5,629 bases of DNA from an uncultured Clostridia bacterium (lineage in GTDB: Bacteria; Bacillota; Clostridia; TANB77; CAG-508), in contig CANQHH010000088.1 in NCBI GenBank assembly GCA_947623615.1, positions 1-5,629 of the forward strand, written 5' to 3'. Made by a program: the position numbers and the translations under genes. The notes under the pieces are model-generated. The model worked only from the letters and a program-made list of their open reading frames with translations. It did no database searches and was not told the DNA's origin. Position 1 is the first letter of the stretch. Every line of letters starts with the position of its first letter. Below, piece after piece: positions 1-5,629 of this stretch.

Positions 1-1093
1 AACTCTTGAACTAATCCCAAAAGGATTAGATGAAAAAAAATCTGATAATTATGTGTATTCAATAACCCGAAATAAAGAAAAAGAAAATGAAATGGATGAA
101 ATCGAAAAGTATATATACAAATGGGTATTTGGTTCAAGAAAAGGGGCAGTGGATTTACAAAGTAGATTAAAGCAAATGCCTAAAGAAAAAGATGCAAGCG
201 AAAAATTTAAGAAATTAAGTGAAATTTCAAAAAAAACTTTAAATTCATTGGGGGCAAACCAAGCCAAGGTTCCAATTTATTTAAGAGTATTAAATTGGGG
301 GGTATTAATATTATCACTATTTATTATAATGAAACACACATTGTTTAATGGTTTTGATGTGTACACAAATAGTATGGCTATGCTAGATATCTTTTTTGGT
401 TCATTTTTCGAGCTACTTATGTTAGTTGCACTTTTTGGGTATATTCCACTTAGTATAGTTATATTTATAAGACACAAGGTAAATAATGTTTTACAAAAAA
501 TAACTGGGCAAAAGGTTGCTACAACGGCAATTACAATAATATTATTATTCCTTGTAATAATAGCAATTACATTTTTCATACCACCAGTAAGATTCTTAAT
601 TGCAGATGAATTGTTATTGTGTATTGCAATTATAATTGTATTAACTGATAATTTAATGTTGAAAAATAATGATGAAATTTTAGATGATTATGTCAAATTA
701 AATGCTATAAAAACAAAATTAGATGAATATACTTTATTGGATGATAAAGATATTGAGCATATAGAGTTATGGGATAAATATTTGTGTTATGCAGTAAGTT
801 TTGGAATTGGAAAAAAGATACTTAAAAGAATAAAAGGATTATATTTAGACGAAGATTTAACTAAACTTATGATGGAACATGACATGTATGATATAATAGG
901 TAACGATTATTATGTATTTTATGCATATTCAAGTTTAGGAAATAGATTTTTAAGAGGATATGAGAGAGAACTAGGAAATGCATTAAAATCTTCATCAAGA
1001 GGAGGAGGATTTTCTGGAGGTGGAGGTGGTTTCTCTGGAGGAGGCGGATTCTCCGGAGGCGGTGGCCACGGTGGAGGCGGAGGTGCCTTCTAA
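1..1093 (+). CDS. DUF2207 (YciQ-like) membrane protein with glycine-rich tail, 5'-truncated by the window edge
   Basis: This is the C-terminal part of a predicted membrane protein of the DUF2207 family; its molecular function is unknown. The frame is open from position 2 to the TAA at 1091-1093, giving 363 visible residues. The GTG at 53 and the ATG at 92 are not credible starts: neither has a ribosome binding site, and the residues before them (TLELIPKGL...) look like the family's cytosolic region. Counting from position 2, there is a charged soluble segment (about 1-89) with an EIEKYIYKWVF stretch typical of the family. Hydrophobic segments follow near 93-112, 130-156, 172-193 and 196-220. 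A W257 / YLCYAVSFGIG (260-270) motif resembles the family's 'W..YLpYAialG' signature. The last 30 residues are almost pure glycine with GFSGGGG repeats, ending GAF. Family members normally begin with a signal peptide and an extracytoplasmic beta domain, which would lie outside the window. The gene ends 19 bases before addB and is probably co-transcribed with it. The family call is from recognition, not a profile search. Confidence 0.83.
   Translation, partial: TLELIPKGLDEKKSDNYVYSITRNKEKENEMDEIEKYIYKWVFGSRKGAVDLQSRLKQMPKEKDASEKFKKLSEISKKTLNSLGANQAKVPIYLRVLNWGVLILSLFIIMKHTLFNGFDVYTNSMAMLDIFFGSFFELLMLVALFGYIPLSIVIFIRHKVNNVLQKITGQKVATTAITIILLFLVIIAITFFIPPVRFLIADELLLCIAIIIVLTDNLMLKNNDEILDDYVKLNAIKTKLDEYTLLDDKDIEHIELWDKYLCYAVSFGIGKKILKRIKGLYLDEDLTKLMMEHDMYDIIGNDYYVFYAYSSLGNRFLRGYERELGNALKSSSRGGGFSGGGGGFSGGGGFSGGGGHGGGGGAF
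1001..1090 (+). repeat. Glycine-codon repeat tract (GFSGGGG units)
   Basis: These 30 codons form the end of the DUF2207 protein. Three GFSGGG-type units, with the spacer glycines varying, run into GHGGGGGAF. At DNA level the tract is a series of GGAGGHGG-like motifs and is much richer in G+C than anything else in the window. Glycine codons vary (GGA, GGT, GGC), so it is not a recent pure nucleotide expansion; the composition is explained by the amino acid sequence. Such tails are common in DUF2207 proteins and are probably flexible and disordered. Confidence 0.8.
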
Positions 1094-1100
1094 AAAATAT

Positions 1101-1106
1101 AAGGAG
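1101..1106 (+). promoter_or_regulatory. Ribosome binding site for addB
   Basis: AAGGAG lies six bases before the ATG at 1113, a near-perfect Shine-Dalgarno match. It fixes the start of addB, and the Walker A motif then falls at residues 8-15, as expected for the family. Confidence 0.85.
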
Positions 1107-1112
1107 TGAAGT

Positions 1113-4100
1113 ATGAGTTTAAAGATAGTATATGGAAAATCAGGAACAGGAAAAAGTGAGTATATATTTAACGAAATAGCAAAAAAAGTACATGATGGAG
1201 CAGATAAAAAAATTTATATTATCACTCCAGAGCAATTTTCTTTTACTGCAGAAAAGAAATTGTTAGAGTCAGTAGGAAATGTAAATTCTGTTATAAGTGC
1301 AGAAGTAGTTACATTTAATCGTATGGCATATAGAGCAATAAATGATGTAATGAGAGCTAATAGTAAGACATTGTCATTGTCAGGAAAATCTATGATAATA
1401 TATGACATATTATTAGAGAACAAAAAGGAATTAAAGTTTATAGGTAAGTCAGCTGAAAATGTAGAGCTTGTTGCAACACAGATTACTGAGTTTAAAAAGC
1501 ATAATATTACATCAGAAAAATTAAATGAAGTAATTGAAAATTCTAAAGACAAATATTTAAAAACAAAAATTCAAGATATGGAAAAAGTATATGAGAAGTA
1601 TAATGAAATTGTAGAAAATAACTATATAGATGAAAATGACAATTTAACATTACTAGCTAATTTTTTAGACAGAGTAGATGAATTTAAAAATTGTGACATA
1701 TATATAGATGAATTTGTTGGATTTACAAAGCAAGAGTATGAAATATTAAATATGTTATTTGTTAATAATAACAACATAACTATAACAGTTTGTACAGATG
1801 ATGTAGAAATAGGTACAAATCCAGATACAGACATATTTTATTCTAATAAACAAACATTAGATAGAATATTAAATATAGCGAAAAATCAAGGTGTAAAAAT
1901 AGAGAAAGCTGTAAATTTAGATAAGAGGTATAGATTTAAAAACGAAGAATTAAAGCATTTAGAAGAAAACATTTATGCAGTGCCATATAGAAAATATTTA
2001 AAGCCAGTAAATAATATTCATTTGTTTTTAGCGAATAATCAATATTCAGAAATAGAAAATATAGGTAAAAATATTGTAAAATTAGTAAGAGATAGAGGAT
2101 ATAGATATAATGATATATCTGTGATAACCAAAAATCTTGAAGAATATTCAAGTTTATGTAAATCAATATTTGCCAAATATGATATACCTGTATTTATAGA
2201 TGAAAAAAAGGACCTAAGTCAAAATATTTTAGTGAGATATATTTTATCCATTTTGAATATTTTTTCTAAGAATTGGTCATTTGAAGCCATGTTTGAATAT
2301 ATAAAAACAGGCTTTTTAGAAATTGATGATTTAGATATTAATATATTTGAAAATTATTGTAAAAGATGGGGAATAAAAGGAAGTAAATGGTATAATGCTG
2401 AATGGAACTTCTTTAATGAATCAGATGAGGAAAAAGAGAAAATTTTACATATAAAAGAAAAAGTTGTACCAGAATTATTAAGGTTTAAAAAAGAATTATC
2501 AGGAACTAAAGATGTAAAAAATATAACAGAGAAAATATATGAATTTTTGATAAAAAATTGTATAGACAAGAAGCTAGAGGAAAAAATAGCAAAATTAAAT
2601 GAGCAAGATGAAGTAGAAAAGGCAAGAGAGTATGAAACAAGTTGGAAAATTGTTATAGATGTATTAGATGAAATTGTTTTGGTTTTAGGAAATAAGAATG
2701 TATCATTTGATAAATATGCAGAGATTTTAAAAATTGGTTTAGGAAATAGTGGACTAGGAAAAATACCAGGAACTCAAGATCAAGTTATTGTGGGAGATGT
2801 GGATAGGTCTAGGAGCAATAAAGTCAAAGCTGTATTTATTATAGGATTAAATGATGGGTCGTTTCCAAGTATTAATAAAAACGAAGGATATTTTAATGAT
2901 GCAGATAGAGAGAAATTAAAAGTTGAAGGGGCAGAACTTGCCAAAGGAACACTAGAAAAATTATATGATGATAATTTTAATATATATAAAGCGTTTTCAA
3001 CAGCGGAGGAAGAGCTATATTTGTCATATTCATCATCAAATTTAGAAGGAAAATCATTAAGACCATCAATATTAATAAATAAAATAAAAAAGATTTATCC
3101 TAATATAGAAGAAAAAAGTGATATATTAAAAAATGAAAGTGAGATACTTACAGAGGAAACAGCGTTTGAAGAATTATTAGAGATGTTACGAGCAATTAGA
3201 GATGAAGGAAATTTAGAACAAAAAGAATTAGACACATGTTATGAATTATATAATTACTACATATCTAATGAAAGATGGGAAGAAAGATTAAGAAACAGCA
3301 TGAAAGCTCTAAACTATAAAAATGAACCTGAAGAATTGAGTAAAGAATCTATAAAAGAATTGTATGGAGATACCTTAAAAACTAGTATTTCAAAATTAGA
3401 AAAATATAAATCATGTCCATTTTCATATTATTTAAAATATGGATTAAAATTGTCAGATGGCAATGAATTAAAAATAGAGGCAATAGATACTGGAACATTT
3501 ATGCATGAGGTAATAGATGAGTTCTTTGAATCTGCGCGTTCAAAAGATATAAATATAAAAAGCATAAGTGATGAAGAAGTCCAAAAAATAATAGATTATA
3601 TTATAGAAGAAAAGTTAAATTTAGAGAAAAACTATATTTTTAACAGTATTCCAAAATATCGAATACTTGTTAATAGATTAAAAAAAGTAATAAAAAGGTC
3701 TATGATATATATAATAGATAGCCTAAAATATAGTAAGTTTGAAGTATTGGGCAATGAAATAGAATTCAAAAAAGGGAAAGAATATGAACCTATTGAAATG
3801 ACATTAGAAGATGGCAGAAAGATTGAAATAACGGGAAAAATAGATAGAATAGATATTGCAAAAACTGCAGATGGAAATTATATTAGAATAATAGATTATA
3901 AATCTTCTGTAAAGGATATTAACTTAAATGAGGTAATGGCAGGATTGCAATTACAGTTATTAACGTATTTAGATGCTGTGTGTGAAGAAGAAAACTTTTT
4001 GCCCGCAGGTGTGCTATATTTTAACTTAATTGATCCGATGGTGAAATCAAATTCAGATAAAACAGATGAGGAGATAGAAGAGCAAATACGTAAGCAGTTT

Positions 4101-4490
4101 AAGATGAAGGGGCTGATTTTAGCTGATGTAGACATTGTAAGGATGATGGATACAAAAGTGGAAAAAGGTAGTTCTAATATAATACCAGCATATATAGATA
4201 AAGATGGTAATTTAGGAGCAAAATCAAATGCAGTAACACGTAAGCAGTTTGAAAATTTGCAAAAATATACTACTAAGATAATTAAAGAAATTAGTCGAGA
4301 CATTTTAAAAGGAAATATAGATATAAAGCCATATTATAAGGTTAAAGGTAATAAAACACCATGTGAATATTGTAAGTATGGCGCAATTTGTAATTTTAAT
4401 AATGGTATTAGTAAAGCTACATATAATTACATAGGAAATATTAATAAAGATGCAATATTAGAAAGTATTTCAGAAGAGGGAGAAATATGA
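1113..4490 (+). CDS. addB: AddAB helicase-nuclease, AddB subunit (ATP-dependent helicase/deoxyribonuclease subunit B)
   Basis: AddB is the cytoplasmic partner of AddA in the AddAB complex, which resects double-strand DNA ends and prepares 3' single strands for RecA; in this family AddB supplies one nuclease domain and Chi recognition. At 1125 residues it is close to the B. subtilis protein (about 1160). Walker A is GKSGTGKS at residues 8-15, and a Walker B-like D199-E200 follows in IYIDEFVGF. The middle region has the family's GLNDGSFP stretch (578-585), matching GANDGVLP in B. subtilis. The C-terminal RecB-type nuclease domain shows G794-x3-H798, D911 in GKIDRID, D928 and K930 in DYKSS, and Q948-x3-Y952. 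Four cysteines, C768 in CPFSYYL and C1084-x2-C1087-x5-C1093, form the iron-sulfur staple with the same spacing as in B. subtilis, which separates AddB from the RexB type lacking the cluster. All key residues are present, so the protein is probably active. The stop overlaps the next start (ATGA). Unusually, addA does not follow within the window. Confidence 0.97.
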   Translation: MSLKIVYGKSGTGKSEYIFNEIAKKVHDGADKKIYIITPEQFSFTAEKKLLESVGNVNSVISAEVVTFNRMAYRAINDVMRANSKTLSLSGKSMIIYDILLENKKELKFIGKSAENVELVATQITEFKKHNITSEKLNEVIENSKDKYLKTKIQDMEKVYEKYNEIVENNYIDENDNLTLLANFLDRVDEFKNCDIYIDEFVGFTKQEYEILNMLFVNNNNITITVCTDDVEIGTNPDTDIFYSNKQTLDRILNIAKNQGVKIEKAVNLDKRYRFKNEELKHLEENIYAVPYRKYLKPVNNIHLFLANNQYSEIENIGKNIVKLVRDRGYRYNDISVITKNLEEYSSLCKSIFAKYDIPVFIDEKKDLSQNILVRYILSILNIFSKNWSFEAMFEYIKTGFLEIDDLDINIFENYCKRWGIKGSKWYNAEWNFFNESDEEKEKILHIKEKVVPELLRFKKELSGTKDVKNITEKIYEFLIKNCIDKKLEEKIAKLNEQDEVEKAREYETSWKIVIDVLDEIVLVLGNKNVSFDKYAEILKIGLGNSGLGKIPGTQDQVIVGDVDRSRSNKVKAVFIIGLNDGSFPSINKNEGYFNDADREKLKVEGAELAKGTLEKLYDDNFNIYKAFSTAEEELYLSYSSSNLEGKSLRPSILINKIKKIYPNIEEKSDILKNESEILTEETAFEELLEMLRAIRDEGNLEQKELDTCYELYNYYISNERWEERLRNSMKALNYKNEPEELSKESIKELYGDTLKTSISKLEKYKSCPFSYYLKYGLKLSDGNELKIEAIDTGTFMHEVIDEFFESARSKDINIKSISDEEVQKIIDYIIEEKLNLEKNYIFNSIPKYRILVNRLKKVIKRSMIYIIDSLKYSKFEVLGNEIEFKKGKEYEPIEMTLEDGRKIEITGKIDRIDIAKTADGNYIRIIDYKSSVKDINLNEVMAGLQLQLLTYLDAVCEEENFLPAGVLYFNLIDPMVKSNSDKTDEEIEEQIRKQFKMKGLILADVDIVRMMDTKVEKGSSNIIPAYIDKDGNLGAKSNAVTRKQFENLQKYTTKIIKEISRDILKGNIDIKPYYKVKGNKTPCEYCKYGAICNFNNGISKATYNYIGNINKDAILESISEEGEI
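4476..4480 (+). promoter_or_regulatory. Ribosome binding site for pgeF, inside the addB 3' end
   Basis: GAGGG lies six bases before the ATG at 4487 and is embedded in the last codons of addB. With the four-base ATGA overlap, it suggests that translation of pgeF is coupled to that of addB. Confidence 0.7.
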
Positions 4491-5281
4491 TAAATTTAAG
4501 TAATGAAAATATTGTACATATCAAAAAAGATGATGTAGAATATATACAATTTAAAAAGCTTAATGAGTTTGCAGAAATTAGTCATTGTTACACATTAAGA
4601 AAAAATAATATGAGTTTCAAGGCAGATAAAAGCAAAGAAGACTTGGACAAAAACTATGATATAATATATAATCATTTAGGAATAGGCGAAAAGGTAAGAG
4701 TTGTGCCACACCAAACTCACACAAATAATGTGGAAAGTGTGGAAGATGCAAGTCAAGAATTAGAAAATACAGATGGAGTTATAACAAACAAAAATAATAT
4801 TGCATTATGCACGTTATCAGCTGATTGTACAGCTATAATATTTTATGATCCAGTAAAGCATGTTATAGGGAATGTTCATTCAGGTTGGAAAGGAACAGTT
4901 CAAAAGATATGTCAAAAAGCGGTAAGTAAAATGATAGAAGAGTATGGTTGTAAATCAGAAGATATAATTTGTGCTATAAATCCGCATATTAGAAAGTGTC
5001 ATTTTGAAGTAGAAGAAGATGTAATGCAAATATTTAAAGATACATTTGGATATATGGATCAAATTGATAATATAATACAAAAGAAAATTATTCAAGGTAA
5101 ACAAAAGTATAATATAGATACTACATTGATAAATAAGCTATTATTAAAGGAAATGGGAATAAAAGAAGAAAATGTTATAGATAGTGGAATTTGTACTGTC
5201 TGTAATAAAGAATATTTTCATTCATATAGAGTAGATAAAGAAAAATCAGGAAGAAATGTTACAATAATAGCACTAAGATAG
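4487..5281 (+). CDS. pgeF: PgeF/YfiH family protein (LACC1-type, formerly 'polyphenol oxidase'/DUF152)
   Basis: This is a complete 264-residue member of the YfiH/LACC1 family, a cytoplasmic zinc-dependent fold. Family members have been reported to cleave or deaminate purine nucleosides (adenosine phosphorylase/deaminase activity), and E. coli YfiH (PgeF) helps keep wrong amino acids such as serine out of peptidoglycan stem peptides; older databases call it laccase or polyphenol oxidase. The metal ligands are visible: H78 in PHQTH, C114 in SADC and H131 in NVHSGWKGT. Their spacing (36 and 17 residues) equals that of H71, C107 and H124 in E. coli YfiH as I recall it. The C-terminal block, ICTVCNKEYFHSYR followed by SGRN, matches the family's 'CT..c...fFSyR...TGR' signature. 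The ATG overlaps the addB stop and has an SD site. It sits directly upstream of an S66 peptidase gene, which fits a peptidoglycan role. The exact physiological substrate here is not shown by the sequence. Confidence 0.94.
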   Translation: MINLSNENIVHIKKDDVEYIQFKKLNEFAEISHCYTLRKNNMSFKADKSKEDLDKNYDIIYNHLGIGEKVRVVPHQTHTNNVESVEDASQELENTDGVITNKNNIALCTLSADCTAIIFYDPVKHVIGNVHSGWKGTVQKICQKAVSKMIEEYGCKSEDIICAINPHIRKCHFEVEEDVMQIFKDTFGYMDQIDNIIQKKIIQGKQKYNIDTTLINKLLLKEMGIKEENVIDSGICTVCNKEYFHSYRVDKEKSGRNVTIIALR

Positions 5282-5283
5282 AA

Positions 5284-5287
5284 AGGA
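5284..5287 (+). promoter_or_regulatory. Ribosome binding site for the S66 peptidase gene
   Basis: AGGA, within AAAGGA, lies seven bases before the ATG at 5295. It supports that start, and the protein then opens with the family's usual 'L..GD.IGVVAPSS' N-terminus. Confidence 0.65.
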
Positions 5288-5294
5288 AAATATA

Positions 5295-5629
5295 ATGTTT
5301 AATAAATTAAAGAAAGGTGATGTAATTGGCGTAGTTGCGCCATCATCAGCAGTAGAAGAAGATGATTTAGAAGCTATTAATAATTCAGTATTGTTAATGG
5401 AAAATTCAGGATTTAAAATTAAATTTGGAAAAAATGTTTTTAAAAATACATTGGGATATGGTGCAACACCACAAGAAAAGGCTCAAGATTTAAATGAAAT
5501 GTATAAAGATAAAGAGGTAAAAGCCATATTTTGTTTAAGTGGAGGATTTAATTCAAACAGTTTGTTTGAATATCTTGATTATGAAATAATAAAGAATAAT
5601 CCAAAACCACTTTGTGGTTTTAGTGACAG
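5295..5629 (+). CDS. S66-family serine peptidase (LD-carboxypeptidase / MccF-like), 3'-truncated by the window edge
   Basis: Only the first 111 residues of a protein that is normally about 300-340 long are in the window; the frame is open to the edge. The N-terminus, LKKGDVIGVVAPSS, is the classic start of peptidase family S66. It is followed by GYGATPQEKAQDLNEMYKD, the 'agt.eeRa.Dln.mf.D' region, then by CLSGGFNSNSLFEYLDYE and NPKPLCGFSD. S110 in GFSD is the presumed nucleophile at the end of the Rossmann-like N-terminal domain; the Glu and His of the triad would lie beyond the window. S66 enzymes are mostly cytoplasmic and either cut the L-Lys/mDAP-D-Ala bond of muropeptide tetrapeptides (LdcA, wall recycling) or cleave aminoacyl-nucleotide antibiotics (MccF, microcin C immunity). 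The 'GGFNSNSLFEYLDYEIIKNNPK' type of sequence resembles the MccF-like branch more than classical LdcA (usually RGGYGS), but half a protein cannot settle this. It starts 13 bases after pgeF and is probably in the same operon. Confidence 0.92.
   Translation, partial: MFNKLKKGDVIGVVAPSSAVEEDDLEAINNSVLLMENSGFKIKFGKNVFKNTLGYGATPQEKAQDLNEMYKDKEVKAIFCLSGGFNSNSLFEYLDYEIIKNNPKPLCGFSD

Noticed and set aside
229..236. Runs of eight A (33-40 and 229-236) in the DUF2207 gene as possible slippage or frameshift sites
   Set aside because: The reading frame is intact across both runs, the family match continues on both sides, and no downstream stem-loop or alternative-frame product is evident.
659..686. TTGAAA followed at about 16 bases by TAGATG, a possible internal promoter ahead of addB
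   Set aside because: The -10 match is poor, the site lies over 400 bases before addB inside a coding region, and many equally good matches occur throughout this AT-rich window.
1035..1056. Potential hairpin CTGGAG...CTCCGG in the glycine tract, as a terminator or attenuator before addB
   Set aside because: The stem is only six pairs with one G-U, lies within coding sequence and has no following T-run; it is a by-product of repeated glycine/serine codons.
3896..4303. Reverse-strand open frame of 135 codons opposite addB, and shorter ones elsewhere
   Set aside because: They have no recognisable protein features or ribosome binding sites and lie wholly opposite conserved coding regions of addB or the DUF2207 gene; they are shadows.
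5291..5296. TATAAT, a perfect -10 hexamer, just before the S66 peptidase gene
   Set aside because: It overlaps the ATG at 5295 and has no -35-like element 16-18 bases upstream. In sequence this AT-rich such hexamers are expected by chance, and a transcript starting from it would lack the ribosome binding site.
1..5629. Possibility of a defence island, mobile element, CRISPR array or RNA gene
   Set aside because: AddB has defence-like relatives in the AddAB/RecB nuclease world, but this is the standard housekeeping form. No terminal inverted repeats, integrase/transposase, spaced repeats, tRNA or rRNA-like segments are visible, and coding sequence fills the window.

Overview
The window is an AT-rich, fully forward-strand block of four protein-coding genes, two of them cut by the window edges. 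Base composition is strongly AT-biased by eye: A/T-ending codons dominate, AGA is the usual arginine codon, and AAA/GAA/ATA are heavily used. Shine-Dalgarno sites are of the AAGGAG type, and TGA is used as a stop. Together with the AddB-type (rather than RecBCD) recombination nuclease, this points to a low-GC Bacillota, most probably a clostridial lineage. I cannot place it to genus from the sequence alone.

Layout. Positions 1-1093 hold the 3' part of a DUF2207 (YciQ-like) membrane protein gene; its reading frame is open to the left edge, so the true start lies outside the window. After 19 bases comes addB (1113-4490), complete, encoding the AddB subunit of the AddAB helicase-nuclease. Its stop overlaps the start of the next gene in an ATGA arrangement. 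That gene (4487-5281) is a complete PgeF/YfiH (LACC1-type) protein. After 13 bases follows the 5' part of an S66-family serine peptidase gene (LD-carboxypeptidase / MccF-like) from 5295, running off the right edge just after its presumed nucleophile serine.

The genes are packed tightly (gaps of 19, -4 and 13 bases). There is no visible terminator or convincing promoter between them, so they are probably co-transcribed. The complete genes and the peptidase start each have a readable ribosome binding site. No intergenic stretch approaches 300 bases. I see no RNA gene, mobile element, CRISPR array or attachment site.

Functionally, addB works in double-strand-break end processing, whereas pgeF and the S66 peptidase both belong to families tied to peptidoglycan composition or turnover. 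The DUF2207 protein is a membrane protein of unknown function. The usual partner addA is not next to addB here. I found no evidence for an undescribed system: the window reads as ordinary chromosomal housekeeping sequence with a somewhat unusual gene order.
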